From: Roseimaritima ulvae
GTDB taxonomy: Bacteria > Planctomycetota > Planctomycetia > Pirellulales > Pirellulaceae
Reading direction: 5' to 3'
DNA length: 64,000 nt
Assembly: GCF_008065135.1 (NCBI RefSeq)
Contig: NZ_CP042914.1
Location: forward strand, 3,635,404-3,699,403
A model generated the notes under the pieces. It was not told the DNA's origin and did not search any database. It was given only the letters and a program-made list of their open reading frames with translations. The translations under genes were made by a program, and so were the position numbers. Shown one piece after another: positions 53,501-61,742 of this stretch (the stretch's first letter is position 1; every line of letters begins with the position of its first letter).

Positions 53501-55532
53501 AACCGACCAGGTAGCGATCCGCGTCCGTACATCGCATGTGGGCCGCCAAGGCTTTGCCAGCTTGTGGGTTTCCGCCAGCGGAGCATTGCAGGTTACGCAG
53601 CCCACCGCCGGACAACGTGTTTGCCGGCCGCTGACGGTGATCGACCAGCACTCGCAGCCCGTGGATGCTTCTCAAGCCGATGGTTTGCTGGTTCAACTGA
53701 AGCGTGTGGACCCGCCGACGCAATCCGAGCCCACGCAACTGCGGATCGACGGCTACTTTCGCGGACGGCGGCTGCAGCGAGTGGTCGACGTGCCTTTCGC
53801 TTCCCAGCCCGATATTCAGATCCTGCAACCTCCGCTTGCTCCCGGCGGACGGATCGCCATACGCGTGGGCAAGCAACAGCCCAAGGCGGAACACGGAGCC
53901 CTGACTCTGGTTCTGGATTGTTCTGGCAGCATGGGCGCACCACGTGGCCAAGCTTTCGGTAACGACACCAAATACGCGCATGCGATCACCGCTATTGAAT
54001 CGTTGCTGAACAAGCTGCCCAGCGGAATTCAACTGAGCGTGTGGGCGTTTGGCCAAGCCATCGGCGAGCAGAAAACAGTGCAACCGGCGGAGAAAGCCAT
54101 ACGCCGCATTCAAAGCCCCGTGGTATGGGACGCCCAAGATCCTCAGCTGCGCAAACAGTTGCTCGACGCCGTCCGCTATCCCGCCCTGGAACCCTGGAAC
54201 GAATCGCCTTTGTTGGCCGCCATGGTAGCCGCCTCCAACGACCTCCGCGACGTGACCGGTCTACGTAGTCTGGTCGTGATTACCGACGGCGCCGATAACC
54301 GTGTAGCCCACGACCCGGTTACCAATCCCTTGGGTCTGACCGCCAGAGAACTACTGAAACAACAGTTTTCCGGATCCGGTATCACGGTCAATGTGATCGC
54401 CTTTCGCGTCGATCCCAACGAACAAGACGAGACGCGACAGCAATTGAAGTGCGTCGAAGATTGGTTGCCCGCCGGCCGTTTTGTGGAAGCCGACCAAGCC
54501 GAGGAGTTGGCGTCGGCCCTGCACGACATGCTGCAGATTCCGCAAGCCATACGCCTGCATTCGAATCTTACCAAGAATGAAATCTCGCTACCGCTCAGCC
54601 CGTCCACCGGAGCCGCCAACTGGACGCCGGTGCTGCCCGGCGGACTATATCGTTGCTCACAAGATGGTTCGCCCGTTTCATCGCTGGTCCGCTTGCGAAA
54701 TGGGGACCGGCTGGTGTTGCAACCGGGCGAAGGGGGAACCCAGCAAGCCTGGTCGCAAGTCGAACATCAATTTCATTGGTGCGAACGTCGAAACAGCGGG
54801 CGTTGGCAATGGGCGCTCGCACCGGTCGCCGTTTCCGATCCGACCCAAACGCAGGCCAATCTGATTGTCGACGCAACGTCGGCTCCAGGTACGCTCGCGG
54901 TCCAGCGCCCTGGTGAACTATGGGTGGAAGCTTTTCAGGGACAACAACCGCTGCAAATTCGTTGGCAGCCGCAAACCGATCTTCCGGGAGCTGCCTACAA
55001 CTTGCGTGTCGACCACGCCGCCGGTGTTCAGCCCCTGATTCGCTTGTGGACGAGCGAACGCGGGGCGAGTCCGGTGGGCGAGCTGAAACGCGGTCGCGAC
55101 TACCAACATTTGGTCGATCTAGCCCCCGCCAAATGGCAGCTCAGCAGCGGGCCGATTCACCTGCTGTCTGCAAAAATTGAAACGCACACCGTTCCTGACG
55201 ATACGGGCACTCCGCGGCCGCAGCCCTGTCTGGTGCTGCGTGGGCGTTGTCCCCCCGGCATGTCTTATCGCCTGCGAACCGTTGGTCTGGCTGCAACCGG
55301 ACAAGACGAACAGTGCTTCACCGCGCTGGGACGCTTTACCCTGCGACAATGGCCGGTTAGCGAAGAACAAGTACAACAAGCTCTCCAAGCGGTGCAGTTG
55401 ATTTCCGTCGACCAATTTAAACTCGAGGCATCTTTGAGCGGCGGGCAAATCCAATTTGGGCAACCCGACGGCCACGGACAACCGACCGCGGCCACCTCCG
55501 CTGCAAACGTACGATTGCGAGGGCAGCGATGA
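50595..55532 (+). CDS. Giant membrane-anchored protein: caspase-like domain, EF-hand, vWA
   Basis: 1645 aa. Membrane helix at about 46-66 (SLLVSGVMAVCTLTALLTW). Residues 73-300 follow the caspase p20 pattern: FVSAHG with His152, AILPADAQ, a helix, then ILLLDCVH (Asp197, Cys198, Val199, His200), VVVLGCDTD, and NNWAAGLLRGLNG leading into a perfect EF-hand loop Asp268-Glu279. Compared with DSCHSG the nucleophile position is Val199 and the Cys lies one residue earlier, so activity is doubtful. A long helical middle (330-950) has no family. A vWA domain with MIDAS DCSGS (Asp1108) and TDGADNR lies at about 1100-1300, then beta domains. The last 4 bases overlap the next gene (ATGA). No known homologue is claimed. 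Confidence 0.85.
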   Translation: MSSPASDPASESLLPPIRAAESAAGIRNWNGVAAARRIVPWDRRVSLLVSGVMAVCTLTALLTWAATSVGPAPHVAVTLAGSDYRNQLDLPANGYGDRAIGRLASWVTAGPRGPRRDLQLARPPLELQTSDDFADLTTDRQAAVALMFVSAHGISTPQGPAILPADAQTADDGILVTALLERMAKLPEKQKKILLLDCVHFDALPQYGVLLNGFSAQVQELDVEIQAIPNLVVVLGCDTDQRNWLQPAEGTNNWAAGLLRGLNGAAEDTDNDGWIDWLEVHQYCVRHCMQWSRRVCQQPQTPVLLPQGVRGIERSQNLALFPAKTAVVEVPRLVASTRTELLQKWWIKHDDFQSRDLSPVVVSPVAWRRFERILLRFEQFEMAGCRDAADELLGQLQELDQVLERATVLDSIACRVGVLDPRMVGFHASTELSTTASRLAVLLPDMSREDAVDHWQQVLAEHPRASSIAYLRREIIEQRIRAIARNLREQAKVDVTELQQASQVVFATTDPLQPVPQAGLILQLLARDLPTEGLSSADATSVGRLLELALRSDRVADCHPWWSPELFGWVADLAQHADQQRRVAGDLLFGEAEARRRAVPALDEAERSYAELDRIAQLLVTAAAIRSQGPHQLSRVRTLLAARTSGDATGVSEEAVDAVQQMYDILDQLNEPRFRKPSAELAQRTGVLRDLGELTARFQRSLDEQNQHLNQWQADVLASSTQTLPNVLAALTASGPTAAQRVDAWKRLRRLASSSPATDSSPENTPRHPLAQVQRAAAVRGKLWLAAWPDSSFPATASAALRPLETQAQVAHRLQIFSSDPQWRTILAEAGRQIGRRETAAWHATQTIAEANHEPAAAHTSPDKFRDRWLAMQRMSAVPPLSFQRTLNQQHSDRLADFLGWQSKRMVADGYWSLQANILPYYVRVAELLSEDRTALSAGTQKKDAARHTDGGGEVELVLSDKLVWTTQQTDQVAIRVRTSHVGRQGFASLWVSASGALQVTQPTAGQRVCRPLTVIDQHSQPVDASQADGLLVQLKRVDPPTQSEPTQLRIDGYFRGRRLQRVVDVPFASQPDIQILQPPLAPGGRIAIRVGKQQPKAEHGALTLVLDCSGSMGAPRGQAFGNDTKYAHAITAIESLLNKLPSGIQLSVWAFGQAIGEQKTVQPAEKAIRRIQSPVVWDAQDPQLRKQLLDAVRYPALEPWNESPLLAAMVAASNDLRDVTGLRSLVVITDGADNRVAHDPVTNPLGLTARELLKQQFSGSGITVNVIAFRVDPNEQDETRQQLKCVEDWLPAGRFVEADQAEELASALHDMLQIPQAIRLHSNLTKNEISLPLSPSTGAANWTPVLPGGLYRCSQDGSPVSSLVRLRNGDRLVLQPGEGGTQQAWSQVEHQFHWCERRNSGRWQWALAPVAVSDPTQTQANLIVDATSAPGTLAVQRPGELWVEAFQGQQPLQIRWQPQTDLPGAAYNLRVDHAAGVQPLIRLWTSERGASPVGELKRGRDYQHLVDLAPAKWQLSSGPIHLLSAKIETHTVPDDTGTPRPQPCLVLRGRCPPGMSYRLRTVGLAATGQDEQCFTALGRFTLRQWPVSEEQVQQALQAVQLISVDQFKLEASLSGGQIQFGQPDGHGQPTAATSAANVRLRGQR

Positions 55533-58500
55533 GTCCCGCTGCTGAGACACCACCATTATCGCCGGACGACGCTGATTCGCCGATCGCGCGCGCTGCTCGC
55601 TGGCATAGCGATCTGGGCATCAGTACTTCGGGGCGAAAAAAAGCTTTGTGGTTGGGGTCCTGTCTATTGGCGGTCCTGGTGGGTGGATTTGCCGCTCTGT
55701 TCAGCCTACCGGCACGCAAACCGCAAACGACCCTGGTAGCGCTGTATCTGGCACCGCCCGACACGCAGTGCATCGGCGTCGACGCGCCTCATCCGCCGTT
55801 GAGGAATTCGCTGTTGGGTTTGACGGTGGTGAATGCGAAGGTTGCCGCGTCGCCGAAGACAGGTGCGAAGGACGAGAAGGACGAAAAGGACGCAGTCGTC
55901 GATTCAAAGGTCTTGACGGACTGGCGAGCGGCCGTGGCACAGAGTTCGCGACGCAAACAGTTAGTGCTGCACGTTTCTTCCCTGGCCCGTGTCGACAACG
56001 GACAAGTCTTCTTTTTCGGTTTGCAGGGCCCGCAACGCACCGAAGGTTTGGTTTCCCTGACGGAGGTCATCGAAAAGCTGAACCGCTGCTCGGCCACCAG
56101 CAAACTGTTGGTATTGGAAGTGCAGTGGCCACTGATCAGCGATCACGGCGACTCCTCGCGGCGGCTGAGCGAATTGGATTCCGCCATCAAACATCAGTTC
56201 CGTCAGTTCGCCGGTCCCGGTTGTCATCTGCTGCTGGCTTCCAGCGGACCCGCCGCTTGTCGCGCGCTGCCGCAGACGCCGATCACCGTTCTCGGCCACT
56301 ACCTGACGAGTGCTTTGCAATCGGGCAACGCCGACAGCGACCACAACGGCCGAATCACCATGGAAGAGTTGGTGAACTGGTCCTCGCCACGGATTGCATC
56401 CGATGGTTTGGGCGGCGATGCACCACAGCAAATCGATTGGCTTGCCGGATCGACGCCTTTGCAGTTTATGGAACTGCCCGCCCGGGCGAAGCCAACCGAG
56501 CGTGCCTACCCGAAATGGCTGGCACTAGCCAAACAACGGCGGCAAACCTACATCGGCGATCCACGCCTGCCCTGGGACAGCGAAGCCGTCGTGCGGTGGG
56601 GACAATTGTTGTATGCCATCGACGCGGCCTGGAGGCGAGGTGAAAACGACACGGATCTGCAACGCCGTTTGCTACAACAAGAGCAGGCGGTCGTGCAGGT
56701 TCTCGATCGGGCTCTTGCCGAGCGCCGCGCGGCCCGTGCGGATTCGCTGCGTCTGGCTGCACTCCGTATCGTCCCTGCCGCGGATCGCCCGGACGATCAA
56801 TTGGCCGCTGCACTGTTGGCAAAGCACGCAGAAATTCTACAGAACGCCCCGGCCGACAAACGCGACGCCCAAATCGCCCAAGCCATCAAAGAATATGTCG
56901 CCCACTACGACGCCGAGGACACGGTCGTGGCGATGGCTGCACTACTACATTTGTTCGACAGCAAAGCTCTGAACGATCTGGAATCGTTGGCTCTGGTGCA
57001 GAAAGTCAACATGGCCTGCCCGCGGCCCTTGACGTATCCCGTCCTGGATGCGGTGCAGCGATTGCTCGCCATGGATGCCCAGCCTCTGCGTGTGCAAGCG
57101 GTGGTCCAAATCTTCCGTCTGCAAGGACAGTTAGGCACCGATCCCCTGGCCAACGCGATCCTGGGAGACGTCGTTGATAACGCCATGCAGCAATTGATTG
57201 TTGCACAGCGACTGGTGTGGAACCCCGGCCTGACCGACAAACAACAAGTCCGCCAGCAGGTTGAGGTAGCGGTTAATCGCGCGAGCATGGCCTTGGTTGC
57301 GGAACAGTCGTTGGGACACGCCATTCGCCAGCTACAGCGAATCGACGCAGAGATTAGTACCGACGTGCTGTCGGGCGCCGCTTGGCGTCGATCGGACCAT
57401 TTTCAAACTCTCGAACACCAAACACAAAAGCTCGTGCAGTCGATCGAACGGATGCGCAGCACGGCTCAACACGCTGGCATTCTAAAGTCGGGCGAATTAG
57501 CGATGGTCCGCCAGGCTTCGGAATCCCTGCAACACGAATGGACGCACCTACTGCCTAGCCAAAACAGCGAAGCTCCACCGGCTCACGACGTGCGGTTGGT
57601 GTCCAGGCGGACTGGCCACAACGACGCCCAAGCCATCCACTCGCCAAACAACAAACGCTTACCGCCGCATCCGCTACAAGACTCGATCGACCAATTGACT
57701 TCCGAAGCGATGCCGAAGTATCACGCGTGGTGCCAAGCGTACTTGGCGTCGTCTAGTCAGATCGAGGCCTTACCCAGCTATCGTCGGATCGCTGAAATGC
57801 AGCTAATCGCGCCCAATCAAAATGCGTTCCCGGTCGTCGTATCGGGCGGTCTAACAGGATTAAGCTGGGAGCAACCGAGCTGTCACATCGACCTTCGCTA
57901 CACCGTTGACCTGGCCGATGCCGCTCCCGTGCAGTACAAAGTACTGACTCCCGCAGCGGACAGTTTGCAGGTCTTCCCCCTTCAGGGAAGCTTGCCACCG
58001 GGCGGTAAATGTACGATTCAGATTCAGCTAGACCGCGACGCCGCAGCGACTCAAGACACCACGCTAAACGGAATTTGGTTGTGCTTGCGGCGGGGGCAGG
58101 ATAAACAGTTCCTTCCGCTGCGGATGGAGCCGCAACCCTCTGCACCGGCGATCGACATTGAGTTTGGCAGTCACGTTACCCGCGATGGTTGCCAGACAAC
58201 GCTCCACCTCTGGCCCAGCACTCAACCGCAATGGCAAACCTGGAACATTCGCACACGTGAATCGACGGTTCCCGCAGTTGTGGCCACGCTGTCGTCGGCC
58301 GAGGGCACGACGCTGGAGTCCGCACCGATCAAGCTGTCAGCCAACGGTACCGCGCCCATCCGTTTCTTACCCGCCAAACCTGTGGCGTCTTTCTCTGGAA
58401 AACCCGTTGCGCCTGCCCTAAATGGCGAGCTCACGCTGGAGCTAACCGACGCCGCCAAGGGCTCGTCGCTGGGGAAGTGGCACATTACGCCTCACCTGAA

Positions 58501-59785
58501 AGATCCCCGTAAAATGTTGGAACTGGGGTGGGCCGAGTATACGGTGGCGGAAAATGGGAAAAACCGTCTAGAGGTTTCGCTCGCCCGCACCCCCAATACA
58601 TCCGCAGCCTTGAGCGAACAAATGTACGCTCCTACGGTTCGGCTAGCTCTTGATTCGCAAACGATTTCGCCCCTACTGGATTTCGCTTCCAGCCAACTGC
58701 AAGCCCACCTGCCGACCGACGGCCAAGTGGTCAAGTTGTTTGCGGAGGATCTGCGGTTTCGTGAAGGCGGGGAACCGTTGGTATCGATTCCGTTGCGAAT
58801 CGATGGCGATCCCGGCTACTGCATGCTGCAAGGTCGCTTCCCGCGGCGTAGCGGTACCGTCCAACTGAACTGGCAGCGAACGCCCTCGTTGAAGCTGCAC
58901 GCGGGCGCCGCTACTACATCCACAACGCCGCTGCGGGTCCAAATCGCAGCCCGCAACCTGGTCGATGCTCAAGCTCTACGATTGGAATTGTTCAGCGACA
59001 GCAACTGGGAACACCCCGTCTGGCAGACTCAGTTGGACCAATCACGTCATGCGGACGTCGGGTTTCGTGGAGGCGGCAAGGAGCATACGGTTGAAATCAT
59101 CGCGGTTCGCAGAGACTGGCAAGTCACGGTTCCCACTCATGTCGGCAACGGACCTCACCAAATGCGTGTGTCCACGGTCCTGCCTGTCGGCGTCGAGAAG
59201 ATCGTCGCCACGCACGCGTTTGTGATCGATGACGCAGAACCGCAAGACATTGCGGCCCGCGCGGTTCGCAGCGGTCAGGGCACGGAAGTCACCGTCACCA
59301 TGCGTCCCGGGATCAGCGGTGTCCGCAGCGTGTCACTAGCAGCGGTCGTGCCGGGCAAACAGCAAAAGCCTCAATGGCAGCAGGCCACGTCCGAGGGTGA
59401 ATCCGATCGACGCTGGTCGCTGCGTTGGCCTCGCGGACTTGCCTTTCCCGAAAAGATGCAGATTAAAATCGAGACCGGAGCGGGCAAGTCCAGCCACAGC
59501 GTTTGTGATGTGCAAGTTCAGACGTTGAAGCCGGTGGGGCTCGTGGAAGGAACCGTATTGGAAGGTTCGCTCGCGCAACCCGGTTTGACCGTCGAGGTCG
59601 CCAAACCGAAGGGCCGCAGTTTTGCTCGTGTACAAACCGATCCGAGCGGCAAGTTTCAATTTGCGTTGGCTCCCGGCCGTTACGTGGTGAAGACCAACAA
59701 ACCGGCCACCGGCCGCCAAGCGGAGGCCACTATTACAGTCCCCGATCAGGGGCACGTCCACGCCGATCTGCGGCTGCACCCGTAA
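55529..59785 (+). CDS. Giant membrane-anchored partner: dead caspase-like domain, EF-hand, beta domains
   Basis: 1418 aa. Membrane helix at about 39-60 (ALWLGSCLLAVLVGGFAALF). Residues 66-300 have the same layout as in the upstream protein, including an EF-hand loop at Asp269-Glu280 (DSDHNGRITMEE) at practically the same position, but the His-Gly site reads HVSSLAR and the Cys site VLEVQW, so it is certainly not a protease. A helical middle (330-740; RLPPHPLQDSIDQLTSEAMP) is followed by several Ig-like beta domains, and the last 85 residues form a carboxypeptidase-regulatory-like domain (VGLVEGTVLEGSLAQPGLTV). Translation is coupled to the first giant gene, so a complex of the two is expected. 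Confidence 0.85.
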   Translation: MSPAAETPPLSPDDADSPIARAARWHSDLGISTSGRKKALWLGSCLLAVLVGGFAALFSLPARKPQTTLVALYLAPPDTQCIGVDAPHPPLRNSLLGLTVVNAKVAASPKTGAKDEKDEKDAVVDSKVLTDWRAAVAQSSRRKQLVLHVSSLARVDNGQVFFFGLQGPQRTEGLVSLTEVIEKLNRCSATSKLLVLEVQWPLISDHGDSSRRLSELDSAIKHQFRQFAGPGCHLLLASSGPAACRALPQTPITVLGHYLTSALQSGNADSDHNGRITMEELVNWSSPRIASDGLGGDAPQQIDWLAGSTPLQFMELPARAKPTERAYPKWLALAKQRRQTYIGDPRLPWDSEAVVRWGQLLYAIDAAWRRGENDTDLQRRLLQQEQAVVQVLDRALAERRAARADSLRLAALRIVPAADRPDDQLAAALLAKHAEILQNAPADKRDAQIAQAIKEYVAHYDAEDTVVAMAALLHLFDSKALNDLESLALVQKVNMACPRPLTYPVLDAVQRLLAMDAQPLRVQAVVQIFRLQGQLGTDPLANAILGDVVDNAMQQLIVAQRLVWNPGLTDKQQVRQQVEVAVNRASMALVAEQSLGHAIRQLQRIDAEISTDVLSGAAWRRSDHFQTLEHQTQKLVQSIERMRSTAQHAGILKSGELAMVRQASESLQHEWTHLLPSQNSEAPPAHDVRLVSRRTGHNDAQAIHSPNNKRLPPHPLQDSIDQLTSEAMPKYHAWCQAYLASSSQIEALPSYRRIAEMQLIAPNQNAFPVVVSGGLTGLSWEQPSCHIDLRYTVDLADAAPVQYKVLTPAADSLQVFPLQGSLPPGGKCTIQIQLDRDAAATQDTTLNGIWLCLRRGQDKQFLPLRMEPQPSAPAIDIEFGSHVTRDGCQTTLHLWPSTQPQWQTWNIRTRESTVPAVVATLSSAEGTTLESAPIKLSANGTAPIRFLPAKPVASFSGKPVAPALNGELTLELTDAAKGSSLGKWHITPHLKDPRKMLELGWAEYTVAENGKNRLEVSLARTPNTSAALSEQMYAPTVRLALDSQTISPLLDFASSQLQAHLPTDGQVVKLFAEDLRFREGGEPLVSIPLRIDGDPGYCMLQGRFPRRSGTVQLNWQRTPSLKLHAGAATTSTTPLRVQIAARNLVDAQALRLELFSDSNWEHPVWQTQLDQSRHADVGFRGGGKEHTVEIIAVRRDWQVTVPTHVGNGPHQMRVSTVLPVGVEKIVATHAFVIDDAEPQDIAARAVRSGQGTEVTVTMRPGISGVRSVSLAAVVPGKQQKPQWQQATSEGESDRRWSLRWPRGLAFPEKMQIKIETGAGKSSHSVCDVQVQTLKPVGLVEGTVLEGSLAQPGLTVEVAKPKGRSFARVQTDPSGKFQFALAPGRYVVKTNKPATGRQAEATITVPDQGHVHADLRLHP

Positions 59786-59951
59786 CCCAATGGATAGTGC
59801 CCTGCGGCTCTCCTATCAGCCGCATCGCGCTAGCGACCGGTTCTCGTGCGCATCGTCCGTGGTAAGAACCGTGGGCTGATATGCGCCGCGGGATTGCATC
59901 CCATATAATGGCCTCACTATTTCGATACTCGACTCGACAAGAAAAAGTTTG
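59786..59951. other. Intergenic region with inverted repeats
   Basis: Contains GCGGCT...AGCCGC (around 59804-59823) and CGGTTCT...AGAACCG (around 59837-59871), typical of planctomycete intergenic repeats. Probably transcription of the giant genes ends here and the PhoD gene has its promoter. No T-run seen. Confidence 0.4.
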
Positions 59952-61613
59952 ATGCTCCGTTCGATCATATACTTGGCACTTTTGTTAACGACTGCCTTTA
60001 GCGCTCCCCACGCGATGGCTCAAGTTTTGGCTCCCTATGATTTGGGCGGGGCCAGCAAACCCAGGCCCGACATGAAATTCCGTGAGGCGAACCAATACAA
60101 ACGCGTCCACCAGACGGCTCTGCGTTACATCCTTCGCGATGAGTTGGATGAAACTCAAGCATTTCTGGACAAATATCTGGTCGAGCATCCGGACGATGAA
60201 GAAACGCTGTACATGCTTGGTATCCTGCATGCCCGCCGCGGTGACATCGCAACGTCGCAAGCGTTCATGGAGCGAGCGATCGCGGCCGGCCTACCGGATG
60301 ATCGACTGATCGCGGGCCCCCGTCTGATGCTCGATCCACTCCGCGATACCAAACTGATGCAGCGTCTGCGGGAGAAGTACTCGCATCGCCCTGCCCATGG
60401 GCCGTTGCTGGGCAACGTCACGGACTCCGCTGCAGCATTTTGGTTTCGCACCGTGGCGGATAACGAATTGCAGGTCGTCGTGCACGACGTCGAAAGTAAT
60501 GACGAGGTCGCTCGCAGCCCCCAGGTCCGCAGCCAACCGGGAGAAGATTATACGGCCGTGGTGACCGTGGACGGACTGCACGCCGACACCGAATATGCCT
60601 ATACGGTATGGATGGACGGCGAGCCCTGCCAGAGCAACGATCGACAAACCTTTCGCACGCTTCCCGCCGCGGGTCAACCATCCAAGTTCGTCATCGCCTT
60701 TGGCGGCGGTGCGGGCTACGTTCCGCAGAATGAACGGATGTGGAACACGATCGCAAGCTTCGACCCACAGGCCATCCTGCTGCTCGGCGACAACGTCTAC
60801 ATCGACGATCCCGAATCGGTGGTGATGCAGCAATATACCTATCAACGTCGGCAATCGCGTCCCGAGTGGCGTTCGCTGACGGCCCGTTCGCCGGTGTTTA
60901 CGATTTGGGACGACCACGACTTCAGCGATAACGACAGCTGGGGCGGCGCCGATGTCGCCGTTCCTTTTTGGAAGAAGGACTGGGTGTTTCCCATCTTTCG
61001 TCAAAACTGGGCCAATCCCGGCTATGGTGGGGGCGATACGCAACCCGGTTGTTGGTATGCCTTCCAGATCGGCGACGTCGACTTCATCATGTTGGACTGT
61101 CGGTATTACCGAACCGACCCGCGGAAGAAACCACGGACAATGCTAGGCCCGGTTCAGAAACAATGGCTAAAAGACCAACTGACTGAAGCCCGCGGGACCT
61201 TCAAAGTCATCTGCTCGTCGGTCCCCTGGGACTTTCGCACCAAGGGGGATAGCCGCGACACTTGGAACGGGTACAAGCAAGAGCACGAAGAAATCCTCAG
61301 CTTTATCGAAGCGAAGAATATCGAAGGCGTGGTATTGATGTCCGCCGATCGCCATCGATCCGACGCTTGGAAGCTGAGCCGTCCCAACGGATACGACTTG
61401 TACGAATTCAATTCCTCGCGTTTGACGAACCAGCACATCCACCCCACGATGGAAAAGCAAGGCGCGATCTTCAGTTTCAATAAGCCTCAGTCCTTTGGTT
61501 TGGTGTCCTTCGACACGACCGCTGAAGATCCCCAGGTGACCTATGAAGTCGTCGATATCGATGGGAACAAACCGCACGCCATCACGGTCCACCGCAGCGA
61601 ACTGCAACGCTAA
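59952..61613 (+). CDS. PhoD-type metallophosphatase with N-terminal TPR-like segment
   Basis: 553 aa from the ATG at 59952 (a TTG at 59949 is in frame). Signal peptide (LRSIIYLALLLTTAFSAPHA, cleavage near AMAQ). Residues 40-120 are helical, TPR-like (DETQAFLDKYLVEHPDDEET, LYMLGILHARRGDIATSQAF). Then a fibronectin-like strand region and the PhoD-type core: LLLGDNVYIDDP, FTIWDDHDFSDNDSWGG, DVDFIMLDCRYYRTDP and LMSADRHRSDAWK carry the metal-binding Asp and His residues. PhoD enzymes are calcium- and iron-dependent phosphodi- or monoesterases of the periplasm. The TPR-like start is not usual. Confidence 0.9.
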   Translation: MLRSIIYLALLLTTAFSAPHAMAQVLAPYDLGGASKPRPDMKFREANQYKRVHQTALRYILRDELDETQAFLDKYLVEHPDDEETLYMLGILHARRGDIATSQAFMERAIAAGLPDDRLIAGPRLMLDPLRDTKLMQRLREKYSHRPAHGPLLGNVTDSAAAFWFRTVADNELQVVVHDVESNDEVARSPQVRSQPGEDYTAVVTVDGLHADTEYAYTVWMDGEPCQSNDRQTFRTLPAAGQPSKFVIAFGGGAGYVPQNERMWNTIASFDPQAILLLGDNVYIDDPESVVMQQYTYQRRQSRPEWRSLTARSPVFTIWDDHDFSDNDSWGGADVAVPFWKKDWVFPIFRQNWANPGYGGGDTQPGCWYAFQIGDVDFIMLDCRYYRTDPRKKPRTMLGPVQKQWLKDQLTEARGTFKVICSSVPWDFRTKGDSRDTWNGYKQEHEEILSFIEAKNIEGVVLMSADRHRSDAWKLSRPNGYDLYEFNSSRLTNQHIHPTMEKQGAIFSFNKPQSFGLVSFDTTAEDPQVTYEVVDIDGNKPHAITVHRSELQR

Positions 61614-61742
61614 AGGCGTCAGATGATCAAAGGCATTCTCGGCTTGAGCGTGTTTCGGCTCCAAAAGCGGCTTAGCGGTTAGCCGCGATTCGCTACAATG
61701 CCGGATCAACTCGCGTTTTCCCGGCCTCCTCATTCAAAAACC

